From positions 62,001-126,000 of the forward strand of contig NZ_RJUO01000001.1 of assembly GCF_003752365.1 (NCBI RefSeq): a stretch of DNA of 64,000 bases. Reading direction: 5' to 3'. This document shows, in pieces, positions 47,932 through 57,300 of this stretch. Position 1 is the stretch's first letter. Each line of letters opens with the position of its first letter. The notes beneath the pieces are model-generated. The model did not search any database, was not told the origin of the DNA, and saw only the letters and a program-made list of their open reading frames with translations. This DNA is from Frondihabitans sp. PhB188 (GTDB taxonomy: Bacteria; Actinomycetota; Actinomycetes; Actinomycetales; Microbacteriaceae). The position numbers and the translations under genes are program-made.

Positions 47932-49719
47932 GTGTGCGGGCTCGCGGGCGAGCTGCGGTTCGACGGGCGGCAGGCGGATCCTGCGACCCTCAGCCGGATG
48001 TCGGGCTGCCAGGTGCATCGCGGCCCCGACGGCGACGGCCTGTGGACGCGCGGACCGATCGGCCTCGCGCACCGCCGGCTCTCGATCATCGACCTCAGCC
48101 CTGCCGGCGCGCAGCCCATGGTCGATGCCGAGCTCGGGCTGACGATCGCCTACAACGGCATGATCTACAACTACGTCGAGCTCCGCGACGAGCTGCGCCG
48201 CAAGGGGCATCACTTCTTCTCGACCTCCGACACCGAGGTGATCCTCAAGGCCTACGCCGAGTGGGGCACGCGGTTCGCGAGCCACCTGCTCGGCATGTTC
48301 GCCATCGCGATCTGGGAGCACCGGTCGGGCCGGTTGATCCTGGTGCGCGACCGCCTCGGCATCAAGCCGCTCTACTACGACGCGACGCCCGAGCGGATCC
48401 GGTTCGCCTCGACCCTGCCGGCGCTCCTGGCGGGCGGCGGCACCGACACCTCGATCGACGTCGACGCGCTGGCCGAGTACCTCACGTTCCACTCGGTCGT
48501 GCCGGCGCCGCGCACCATCCTGAACGGCGTCAAGAAGCTGCCGCCGGCGACGATCCGCGTGGTCGAGCCCACCGGCGAGCACTCCGACACCCTCTACTGG
48601 GAGGCCGCGTTCGCTCGCGACGAGGCCGAGGCCGGCTGGAGCGACCAGGACTGGCAGGACGCCCTGATCGACTCGCTCCGCACCGCCGTCAAGCGCCGCA
48701 TGGTGTCGGATGTGCCGGTCGGAGTGCTGCTCTCGGGCGGTATCGACTCGAGCCTCGTCGTGGCGCTCCTGGCCGAGGCCGGGCAGACCGACCTCGCGAC
48801 GTTCAGCATCGGCTTCGAGTCGGCGGGCGGCGAGTCGGGCGACGAGTTCGAGTACTCGTCGATCGTGGCGAAGGAGTTCGGCACCGACCACCACCGCATC
48901 CCGATCCCCGGCGACCAGCTGCTGCCCGGCATCGACGGCGCCATCGCCGCGATGAGCGAGCCGATGGTGAGCCACGACTGCGTCGCCTTCTACCTGCTGA
49001 GCCAGGAGGTGTCGAAGAGCATCAAGGTGGTGCAGTCGGGCCAGGGTGCCGACGAGGTGCTCGGCGGCTACGACTGGTACCCGCCGCTGAACGGCGTGCC
49101 GCGCGCCCGTGCCGCCGAGGCGTACGCGTCGGTGTTCTTCGATCGGCGCTGGCGCGACATGCCGCGGATCCTGCGCCCGGAGTGGCTGGCCGAGACCGAC
49201 GTGCCCTCCCTGTTCGTCGACGAGCACTTCGCCCGGCCCGGCGCCGAGACCAGCGTCGACGCGGCGCTGCGCATCGACACGTCGATCATGCTGACCGACG
49301 ACCCGGTCAAGCGCGTCGACAACATGACGATGGCGTGGGGGCTCGAGGCGCGTGTCCCCTTCCTCGACCACGAGCTCGTTGAGCTGGCCGGGCGGATCCC
49401 GCCGCAGCTCAAGCTGCAGGACGGCGGCAAGGGGGTCCTGAAGCGGGCCGCCCGCGGCATCGTCCCCGACGCCGTGATCGACCGCACCAAGGGGTACTTC
49501 CCGGTTCCGGCGATCCGCCAGCTCGAGGGGCCCTACCTGCAGAAGGTGCGCGACGCCCTGCTCGATCCTGCCGCCCGCGAGCGAGGATTCTTCCACCCGG
49601 CTACCGTCGAGTCGATGCTCGCGAATCCCAACGACGCCCGGACCACCCTCGGCTCCAACGCCCTCTGGCAGCTCGCCACCCTCGAGATGTGGCTGCAGGC
49701 CCAGGGGGTGACCTCGTGA
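47932..49719 (+). CDS. asnO: AsnB/AsnO-type amidotransferase (N-acetylglutaminylglutamine amidotransferase-like)
   Basis: A 595-residue glutamine-dependent amidotransferase. Cys2 is the N-terminal nucleophile of the class II glutaminase domain (MCGLAGELRFDGRQAD..HRGPDGDGLW). The synthetase domain has the PP-loop SGGIDSS (268-274) that adenylates a carboxylate. The segments RFASTLPALLAGGGTDTSIDVDAL, YLTFHSVVPAPRTIL and LPPATIRVVEP agree closely with N-acetylglutaminylglutamine amidotransferases of the NAGGN osmolyte pathway rather than with asparagine synthetase. It should convert a C-terminal carboxylate of a small peptide to an amide. GTG start one base after the ligase stop; its own stop overlaps the peptidase start (GTGA). 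Confidence 0.85.
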   Translation: MCGLAGELRFDGRQADPATLSRMSGCQVHRGPDGDGLWTRGPIGLAHRRLSIIDLSPAGAQPMVDAELGLTIAYNGMIYNYVELRDELRRKGHHFFSTSDTEVILKAYAEWGTRFASHLLGMFAIAIWEHRSGRLILVRDRLGIKPLYYDATPERIRFASTLPALLAGGGTDTSIDVDALAEYLTFHSVVPAPRTILNGVKKLPPATIRVVEPTGEHSDTLYWEAAFARDEAEAGWSDQDWQDALIDSLRTAVKRRMVSDVPVGVLLSGGIDSSLVVALLAEAGQTDLATFSIGFESAGGESGDEFEYSSIVAKEFGTDHHRIPIPGDQLLPGIDGAIAAMSEPMVSHDCVAFYLLSQEVSKSIKVVQSGQGADEVLGGYDWYPPLNGVPRARAAEAYASVFFDRRWRDMPRILRPEWLAETDVPSLFVDEHFARPGAETSVDAALRIDTSIMLTDDPVKRVDNMTMAWGLEARVPFLDHELVELAGRIPPQLKLQDGGKGVLKRAARGIVPDAVIDRTKGYFPVPAIRQLEGPYLQKVRDALLDPAARERGFFHPATVESMLANPNDARTTLGSNALWQLATLEMWLQAQGVTS

Positions 49720-51557
49720 CCACCTCGACCACCGTCGCCGATCCGTTCGTCGACCAGCTCGTGGGCGCGTGGGGCTCCTGGGGCCCGACCATGACCCGGA
49801 ACGCCCGTCGCGTCGCCTTCGTCAGCGACCGCTTCGGCTCTCCCGAGGTGTTCGTCCAGGACGTCATCAGCGCAGGAACTCTCCCGACCCCGCACCGCAT
49901 CACCCTGAGCGACGACCCCGTCATCGCCGTCTCATGGTCGGCCGACAGCGCCTGGCTCGCCGTCGCCGTGGCCACCGACGGCGGTGTGCGCCAGCAGGTC
50001 TGGGTCGTGCGGCCGGACGGCTCCGACGCGCAGCGCATCGCCGGATCGCGCGACCAGCACGCCGAGCTCGGACCGTGGTCGCGCAGCGGCCACCGGGTCG
50101 TCGTCACGCTGCCCTCGACCGAGCCGGAGCAGCCGGCTCGCGCCTACCTCGTCGACCCCGAGTCGGGCGCCCGTGACGACCTGGCCACCGGCGAGCTGAT
50201 CCACATCCTCGACGTGTCGGTCGAGGAGCGTCTCGTGATCCTGCGCGACGGCGGCCGCGGCCACGAGTTCGTCGTCGTGGTCGACCGCCTCACCGACGAC
50301 GACCACCCGCTGCTCGTCGAGCCGTGGGCGGGGTCGGCCGAGACGGCGCTGATCCGGCCCTCGCCCGAGTCGGAGTCGAGCCCGCTCATCGCCTACCTGG
50401 CCACCGAGGCCGGGCTGCCTCGGCGTCAGCTCGTCGCGATGCCGCTCGGCCCGCACGGCTGGCGCGGCGAGTCGCACGTTCTCGCCGGCCGCGACGACGC
50501 GGAGCTCGAAGAGCTCGACGCCGACGACGCCGGGCGGGTGCTGCTGCTGGTCTGGAACGCCGCCGGACGCAGCGAGATCGACCTGCTCGACACCGCCTCC
50601 GGCCAGCGCACCCGGGTCGACGGCCTCCCCGGCCAGGTCGTCACCAACCCGGTCATCTCGCGCGACGGCCGCAGCGTGCTCCTCACGGTCGAGGGGCCGC
50701 TCCGCCCGCGCGCGCTCTGGCGCCTGGACACCTCGACGCACGCCTGGTCGCCGGTCACCGACGGGCCCGAGCTGCCCGAGGGCCTCGTCGAGCCGACGCT
50801 CGAGACCCTCACGGCGCGCGACGGGCTGACGCTGACCGGGTGGCTGTACCGCGCGGCGTCAGGCGACGGCCCGCCCGCCGCGATGATCCACCTGCACGGC
50901 GGCCCCGAGTCGCAGGAGCGCCCCGCCTTCTCGCCCCAGCACCAGGCGCTCGTCGCCGCCGGCATCACCGTCTTCGCGCCGAACATCCGGGGATCCTCCG
51001 GCTTCGGCTCGGAGTTCGTCCACGCCGACGACCTCGCCCTCCGCTGGAACGCGCACGCCGACATCGTCGACTGCCGCGACTGGCTTCTGGCGCAGGAACT
51101 CGCCGTCGCCTCCACCGTCGCCGTCGAAGGGCGCTCCTACGGCGGCTACGCCACGCTCGCGTCGCTCGCCTTCACGCCCGACGTCTTCGCCGCCGGCGTG
51201 GCCGTCTGCGGCATGAGCGACCTGCACACGTTCTACCGCGACACCGAGCCGTGGATCGCGGCGGCCGCCACGACCAAGTACGGGCACCCGGTCGACGACG
51301 CGGAGCTGCTCGCCGAGCTGTCGCCGCTCGGCCGGGCCGACGACATCGTCGCACCGCTGCTGGTCGTGCACGGCGAGCTCGACACCAACGTGCCGGTGGG
51401 GGAGTCGCACCAGATCGTCGCGGCCCTGCGCGAGCGCGGCGCCGACGTGGAGTACCTCGAGCTGGCCGGGGAGGGGCACGAGTACCGCAGGGCCGACTCG
51501 AAGCGAGAGCTCGTTCGGACGATGGTCGAGTTCCTGCGCCAGAAGCTTCTGGGCTGA
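49716..51557 (+). CDS. S9-family (prolyl oligopeptidase-like) peptidase
   Basis: A 613-residue serine peptidase. Residues ~25-365 form a beta-propeller (SDDPVIAVSWSADSAWLAVAV; NPVISRDGRSVLLTVEG). Residues ~380-613 form the alpha/beta-hydrolase domain with the triad Ser474 (GRSYGGY), Asp556 (HGELDTNVP) and His588 (GEGHEY). No signal peptide, so it is cytosolic. It is translationally coupled to the amidotransferase gene (GTGA), so it probably hydrolyses the peptide amide made by the locus. NAGGN loci in proteobacteria carry an M42-type peptidase in this position. Confidence 0.88.
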   Translation: MTTSTTVADPFVDQLVGAWGSWGPTMTRNARRVAFVSDRFGSPEVFVQDVISAGTLPTPHRITLSDDPVIAVSWSADSAWLAVAVATDGGVRQQVWVVRPDGSDAQRIAGSRDQHAELGPWSRSGHRVVVTLPSTEPEQPARAYLVDPESGARDDLATGELIHILDVSVEERLVILRDGGRGHEFVVVVDRLTDDDHPLLVEPWAGSAETALIRPSPESESSPLIAYLATEAGLPRRQLVAMPLGPHGWRGESHVLAGRDDAELEELDADDAGRVLLLVWNAAGRSEIDLLDTASGQRTRVDGLPGQVVTNPVISRDGRSVLLTVEGPLRPRALWRLDTSTHAWSPVTDGPELPEGLVEPTLETLTARDGLTLTGWLYRAASGDGPPAAMIHLHGGPESQERPAFSPQHQALVAAGITVFAPNIRGSSGFGSEFVHADDLALRWNAHADIVDCRDWLLAQELAVASTVAVEGRSYGGYATLASLAFTPDVFAAGVAVCGMSDLHTFYRDTEPWIAAAATTKYGHPVDDAELLAELSPLGRADDIVAPLLVVHGELDTNVPVGESHQIVAALRERGADVEYLELAGEGHEYRRADSKRELVRTMVEFLRQKLLG

Positions 51558-51587
51558 CCGGCTTGGGCTGACTGATTCTGGGTGGGG

Positions 51588-52571
51588 CTAGACGAGGGTG
51601 AGCGGCCCCGTCGGAGTCGGGTCGATGGCCGGAGCCGCGGGCCCGGTCGGGATGCGCCTCGAGGCGTCGCCCCTGGCCGAGCGGACGAAGGCGATGCCGG
51701 CCAGGATCAGGACGCCGCCGAGCAGCTGCGGCACCGTCAGGTCTTCGCCGAGCAGCACCCAGGCGTACAGGGTCGCCGCGACGACCTCGAGCAGGCCGGC
51801 GAACGACGCGAGGCGCGCCCCGAGCATCTCGCTGGCCGTGATGTTGGCCGTGTAGGCGATAGCGGTGGCGACGAGCCCGACGATCAGGACGGGCACCCAC
51901 CAGTCGACGGTCGATCCCAGCACGGTGACGGGCGCGAAGCTCGCCGTGAACGGCAGCGCGCCGACGAGGCCGAGGGCGCCGAGCACGAGTCCGCCGATCA
52001 GGAGGCCTCCGGCGGCGAGGGCGACGGAGGGCAGCCCGTCGGCCGGAGCCGCCGCCACCACGTAGTAGATCGCGCAGCCGACCATGGCCAGCACGCCGAA
52101 GAACAGGCCGAGAGCGTCGAGGTGCACGCCCGAGGCCGGTGCGACGACGAGCACGAGGCCCGCCACGGCGACGACGCTGCCCACGATCACCACGGTCTCG
52201 GGGCGGCGCCGCGTGCGGACCCACACCAGCCCGACGAGCAGAAGCGGAGCCATGTACTCCAGCAGGATCGCGGTGCCGACCGGAACCCGCTCGATTGCCG
52301 CGAAGTACGCCAGCTGGCACCCCGCCACGCCGATGACCGCCATGGCAAGCACGCGCCAGCGGCCGCGCCACAGCGCGCTCCAGCGGCCGCGGAGGCTGAT
52401 CGCGGCGACGGGTGCGAGCACGATCCCGCCGACCAGGGCGCGCACGGTGACCGCCGCCGCCGGGCTCCAGCCGGCCTCGAGCATCGGCTTCACGAACGCG
52501 CCCGACATGCCGAAGGTGAACGCGGCGACGACGGCGATGACGAGGCCGGTGGTGGTGGACGAGCGGGGCAT
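51588..52571 (-). CDS. EamA-family (DMT) transporter
   Basis: A 327-residue membrane protein with ten predicted helices and two EamA repeats (AFTFGMSGAFVKPMLEAGWSP; AVGLAVIVAPASG-type repeat; LEVVAATLYAWVLLGEDLTVPQLLGG). It is of the RhtA/YdcZ-like type that exports amino acids or metabolites. Its C-terminal ~25 residues are Pro-rich and cytosolic. It is divergent from a CGNR regulator, the common arrangement for this transporter. Confidence 0.85.
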   Translation of the reverse strand: MPRSSTTTGLVIAVVAAFTFGMSGAFVKPMLEAGWSPAAAVTVRALVGGIVLAPVAAISLRGRWSALWRGRWRVLAMAVIGVAGCQLAYFAAIERVPVGTAILLEYMAPLLLVGLVWVRTRRRPETVVIVGSVVAVAGLVLVVAPASGVHLDALGLFFGVLAMVGCAIYYVVAAAPADGLPSVALAAGGLLIGGLVLGALGLVGALPFTASFAPVTVLGSTVDWWVPVLIVGLVATAIAYTANITASEMLGARLASFAGLLEVVAATLYAWVLLGEDLTVPQLLGGVLILAGIAFVRSARGDASRRIPTGPAAPAIDPTPTGPLTLV

Positions 52572-52667
52572 GGGCGGTCCTTGATCGAGGCGTGTGCGCG
52601 AGTCGGAGATGAGAGGTTGTCGTGCTTCTGATCGAGACGTTAGTGTGGCTCTGAGTAAGGAGTCAAC

Positions 52668-53231
52668 TTGCATTTTGCCCCTGACACCGACGAGGCCCTC
52701 GAGTTCGTCGTGGCCCTGTCGAACACGGTGCCCACGGCGTCGAGATCGGGCGTCGACGAGATCGCGACGCCGTCCGAGCTGACGGCGCTGCTCGATGCGT
52801 TCGGGTACTCCGGGCGGTTCGATCGCGACGAGGCCGAGCTCGTCGCCGTGCTCGACGCGCGCGACCGCCTGCGCGGGGTCTTTGTGATGGACCGCGATGC
52901 CGCCGTCGCCGAGGTCAACCTCATGCTGCGCGAGGTCGGCGCCCTGCCGCAGCTCGTCCGGCACGACGCTCTGGACTGGCACCTGCACGCGACCGACCTC
53001 ACGGCGCCGCTCGCCGACCGCATCCGCGTCGAGGCCGCGCTCGCGCTCGTCGACGTGCTCCGCAGCGACGAGATGGGGCGCCTGCGCACCTGCGAGGCCT
53101 TCGACTGCGACGGCGTGCTGGTCGACCTCTCGCGCAACGGGTCGAAGCGGTTCTGCAGCGTGCGGTGCGGCAACCGGATGAACATGGTGGCGTTCCGGGC
53201 GCGGGCCGCCGCCGGCGACCTCACCTCATGA
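52668..53231 (+). CDS. ABATE/CGNR zinc-finger regulator
   Basis: A 187-residue regulator. The N-terminal ABATE domain (residues ~1-140) presumably senses a metabolite. The C-terminal CGNR zinc finger has Cys143 and Cys148 (RTCEAFDCDGVLVD) and Cys160/Cys164 with FCSVRCGNRMN. TTG start, AAGGAG five bases upstream. It is divergent from the EamA exporter and likely controls it. Confidence 0.85.
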   Translation: MHFAPDTDEALEFVVALSNTVPTASRSGVDEIATPSELTALLDAFGYSGRFDRDEAELVAVLDARDRLRGVFVMDRDAAVAEVNLMLREVGALPQLVRHDALDWHLHATDLTAPLADRIRVEAALALVDVLRSDEMGRLRTCEAFDCDGVLVDLSRNGSKRFCSVRCGNRMNMVAFRARAAAGDLTS

Positions 53232-53303
53232 GGGCGACCGCCGAGCACTCGTAGCGGACGACAAGGGTTCGGGTCGACAATGGACCGAGACAGAAGGCAT
53301 GCA

Positions 53304-53681
53304 ATGGAAACCGTCAGCTACAGCATCTCGATGGTCCTCTTCGCTGTGATCCTCGCCGAGACCGCCCTCACGGGGCGGGTCCGCAGGACGGTGAAGGGCT
53401 CTCGCGAGCGCTACGTCGCTCTGACGCAGCGCCGGATCCTGAGCTGGGCAGTCGTCGTGGGCTTCGCGGCGCAGGGCGTCGTCGGACTGCTCGACGGACA
53501 GCAGCTCTCGGTGCTGAGCCTCGCCATGTCGGTGTATCTCGCGTACCAGGAGATCAAGAACCACAAGGACGACGACGACTGGTTCAAGGGCCGCCGCAAG
53601 AAGATCTGGGCAGGCGTCAAGAAGCGCCTCGCCGCGCGGCCGCCCGTGCGGATCCCGGCGCCGTCGCCGGTCTTCGGCTGA
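53304..53681 (+). CDS. membrane protein, hypothetical
   Basis: A 125-residue protein with an N-terminal helix (YSISMVLFAVILAETALTG), a basic loop, a second helix (ILSWAVVVGFAAQGVVGLL) and perhaps a third (VLSLAMSVYLAYQEIKN), then a highly basic tail (KGRRKKIWAGVKKRLAARPP). ATG at 53304 with AGAAGG upstream is chosen over an ATG at 53280 that lacks one. No family recognised. It ends 30 bp before the convergent type VII locus. Confidence 0.6.
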   Translation: METVSYSISMVLFAVILAETALTGRVRRTVKGSRERYVALTQRRILSWAVVVGFAAQGVVGLLDGQQLSVLSLAMSVYLAYQEIKNHKDDDDWFKGRRKKIWAGVKKRLAARPPVRIPAPSPVFG

Positions 53682-53711
53682 GGTCCTGCTCCGCGGCGCA
53701 GAGTGTGCGGG

Positions 53712-54326
53712 TCAGCGGGCCCGACGGTGCATCGCAAGCAGCTCGCCGGATCGCTGCGCCAGCGCGGCCTGGCCGCGGCGGGCAGGCATCCCCAGACGCG
53801 TGAGCGGGATCCGGCCGCCGATCGCGAGGGCCTCGTCGCGCGGGAACAGCACCACGGCACCCTGTCCGAACCGGTCGCGCAGAACCTCGGCGGTTCGGCC
53901 GATGCGCGAGCGCCCCGCGGCCCCGTTGGCGACGACGACGAGGCGCGAGGTCCCGGCGGCGCCGAACCGGTCGGCCGCGGTCGAGAGCAGCCGCTCGGCG
54001 AGCGACAGGCCGGCGGGCGACGCGGCTGTCACGGCGACCAGGAGGTCGTGGGGCGCCTCGAGGGCGTCGATTCCTCCGGTGAACGCGTGCGGCCCGATGT
54101 CGTGCAGCGCGAGCGAGTCGTCGAGCTGCGCGACGTCGTCGCCGTTGGTCAGCCGGGCGCCCAGGTCGCCGCCGGAGTGGTCGTAGAGCACCGGCGCACC
54201 CTCGAGCGAGTGCCGGAGGCTCTCGAAGACGAGCGCGGCCAGCGTGGTCGTGCCGGTGCCGCCGGCGGTCCCGGCGAGCACGACCCGGACCCCGCGGGTC
54301 TCGCGGCGCCGCTCGAAGTCAGACAT
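53712..54326 (-). CDS. type VII locus MinD-like protein with degenerate P-loop
   Basis: A 204-residue MinD/ParA-fold protein. The deviant Walker A region reads AGGTGTTT where active ParA/MinD proteins have KGGxGKT: both signature lysines are gone (Ala and Thr). Later strands (LLVAVTAASPAGLSLAERLL; SRLVVVANGAAG) keep the fold. Without the lysines it may bind nucleotide weakly or act only as a scaffold. The start overlaps the end of eccC by 8 bp, so it is the last gene of the minus-strand secretion operon. Confidence 0.75.
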   Translation of the reverse strand: MSDFERRRETRGVRVVLAGTAGGTGTTTLAALVFESLRHSLEGAPVLYDHSGGDLGARLTNGDDVAQLDDSLALHDIGPHAFTGGIDALEAPHDLLVAVTAASPAGLSLAERLLSTAADRFGAAGTSRLVVVANGAAGRSRIGRTAEVLRDRFGQGAVVLFPRDEALAIGGRIPLTRLGMPARRGQAALAQRSGELLAMHRRAR

Positions 54327-57300
54327 CGGCAGCCCCGTCGGCGGACACGACCCCGGCCCCGAAGTGCGCCACCTGCGCCACGAACGGCCGCTCGCCGCGC
54401 CGCACGAGGCGGCCGCGCCCGGCGACCATCTGCTCGGCATACAGCCGCGGCAGGATCTGCCCCTCGGCGCGCTCGCCCGACATGAGGAAGGTGGAGCCGC
54501 CGGTGTCGCGGATCGACTGGAGCGACGTGTCGAAGAGGGCGCGCTGGAGGCCGGCGACCGGCCTCGCGAGGAGGACGTTGAGGCGCAGGTCGCGCGCCGA
54601 CGGGAGGTACGGGAGGAGGGGCCGCAGCGGCTCGGTGCCGCCCGAGGCGAGGATGTCGAAGTCGTCGGCGACCACGACGATGCGGGGTCCTTTCGATCGG
54701 TCGGGTGACGCGCCACGGCTGTCGAGTTCCTGCGCGATCGCGGTCGTCAGCTGGCGGGCCTCGAGCGCGGACGACGCGTAGCCGCCGAGGTAGTCGTCGG
54801 GGGTGACGTCGGCGAGGGTGCCGCGGGCGTCCATCACGGCTATCACGAGCTCGTCGGCCGTGTAGCGCTCGACGAGCCCCTCGATCAGGCCGCGCAGCAG
54901 GGTCGTCTTGCCCGAGCCGCCGTCTCCGAAGACGGTGAGGTGCTGGTCGGTGTGCTGCAGGTCGAGGACGGCGGGCTGCATGGTGTCCTGGCGGAGGCCG
55001 AACGGGATCCGGTCGGGCTCGTCGAAGACGTCGGGCAGCTCGGAGGGCGTGTAGTCGGTCGGCAGCAGGCGGATCGGGGCCGCGGCGGGGCCGTTCCAGC
55101 TGGCGCTCGCGCGAGCGGCGAGCTGCGCCATCGCCTCGGGCACGCCGTCGTCGTCGACGTCGTCGAGCACCGGCAGGGCGATCTGCGCGAAGCGGCGCTC
55201 CTCCGTGATCATGCGGCCCTTCTGCGACGGCTGGATCGTCTGCGCGAGCTTGCGGTCGATGACCGAGTCGGCTGCGTCGTTGAGGCGGAGCTCGAGGCGG
55301 GTGCCGATCAGGGGCTGGAGGTTCATCCGCACCTCGTTCCAGCGGGTGAGCGACAGGACGACGTGGATGCCGAAGCTCGACCCGCGCTGGAGCAGCTCGG
55401 CGAGCGGCTGGTCGAAGCGCTCGAACTCGTCGCGCACGGCGCCGTAGCCGTCGACCAGCAGGATCACGTCGGCGGACGGCAGCTCGGGCAGTCCTCCTGC
55501 GGCGTGCCGGGCACGGAGCGCCGGCAGCGAGTCGATGCCGTTCTCGCGGAACACCCGCTCGCGCTGCGTGAGCATCAGGTGCAGCTCTTCGAGGAGGCGC
55601 AGCACGCGGTCGGGGTCGGAGCGCGTGGCGACGCCGCCGACGTGCGGGAACCCCTCGATGCGCGCCAGGCCGCCGCCCGAGAGGTCGAGGCCGTAGACCG
55701 CCACCTGGCGGGGCGTCGTCGTGAGCGCCGTGGCGGCGGCGACCGACCGCAGCAGCGTCGAGCGGCCGGTCTGCGGGGCGCCGATGACGGCCGCGTGGCC
55801 GCCGGAGCGGGTGAGGTCGAGCACCCACGAGCCCTGCGACTGGCTGGCCGGGTCGTCGACGAGGCCGAGCGGGATCCGGAGGGCCTCGTCGAGCTCGCGT
55901 CGCCCCTGGACCACGCGCGACAGGGCGAGCCGGTCCGGGAGCGGCGGGAGCCAGACCGGGCTGACCGTGCGTCCGGCGACACGGAGCCGGTCGACGGCCT
56001 CGTCGACGAGGGCGCGGCCGACGGATGGTCGCTCGAGCTCGGCCTCCGGCTCGTCGCCGGTCGCGTCGGCCGAGGCCAGCGTGTTGTAGGCGGGCAGGAC
56101 CAGCGGCTCGGGCCGGGCGGCGGGGTCCGAGGCCGGGCTGGTCGACTGCTCGATCGGCCCCGAGACGTAGCCGGCGCGGAACCGCCGGTAGATCGACGTG
56201 TCGACCTTGAGGTAGCCGTAGCCGGGGATCGCGGGCAGGTGGAAGGCGTCGGGCCGGTCGAGGATCGTCGTCGACTCCGCCTCCGAGAAGGTGCGGAGGC
56301 CGATCCGGTACGACAGGTAGGTGTCGAGGCCGCGCAGCTTGCCGGCCTCGATCCGCTGGCTCGACAGCAGCAGGTGCACGCCGATCGAGCGCCCGATGCG
56401 GCCGATGGTCATCAGCAGGTCAATGAACTCGGGCTCGGCCGTCAGCAGCTCGCCGAACTCGTCGATGACCAGCAGCAGGTGCGGCAGCGGCGGGAGCTCG
56501 GGGCGCTGCTCGCGCAGCTCGCGGTAGTGCGTGATCGAGGGCGAGCTGTCGGCGTCGCGCAGCACCTTCTGGCGGCGCACCACCTCGCCGGCGATCGACG
56601 CCCGGGCGCGCTCGGTGAGGCCCGCGTCGTCGGCGAGATTGTCGATGATCCCGGCGACGTGGGGCAGGCCGGCGAAGGCCGCGAATGCTGCGCCGCCCTT
56701 GTAGTCGACGAGCACCATGCTCAGGTCTTCGGGGGAGTGCGACAGGCCCAGGCCGAGCACCAGCGTGCGGAGCATCTCGCTCTTGCCTGATCCGGTCGCA
56801 CCGATGCAGATGCCGTGTGGTCCCATGCCGAGCTGTGCCGACTCCTTCAGGTCGAGCAGCACGGGCGCGCCGAAGTCGTCCAGGCCGATCGGCACGCGCA
56901 GGAAGTCGCGGGGCGACCGGGGCGTCCAGGCGTTCTCCGGGGCCACGCGGGTCACGTCGGCGATGCCGAGCAGGTCGGTGACGCTGATCCCCTCGACCGA
57001 CTCCGCTTCGTCCTGAGCGGTGAGGCTGAGCCGCAGCGGGGCCAGCTCGCGGGCGAGCGTCTGGAACGTCGAGGGGGCCACGCTGTCGAGCCGCACGGTC
57101 GAGGTCGTGACCTCGCCATTCGCCTCCACCCGGGCGTCGGTCACCACGGCCTCGTCGCCGTCGACGGTCACCCGGACCGTGACGTTCGACGGCTCGTGCA
57201 GGCGGTCGCTCAGCAGGTGCACCGCCGTCACCTGCAGGTCGGCGAGGTCGAGGTCGGCGTCGGGCACCGGCAGGCCGCTGGCGACGTGGCCGTAGTCGTC

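Noticed and set aside
45348-48119. Very long minus-strand open frame opposite the ligase fusion
   Set aside because: Its composition is that of a reverse-complement shadow, and no domain is recognisable. The plus-strand gene is convincing.
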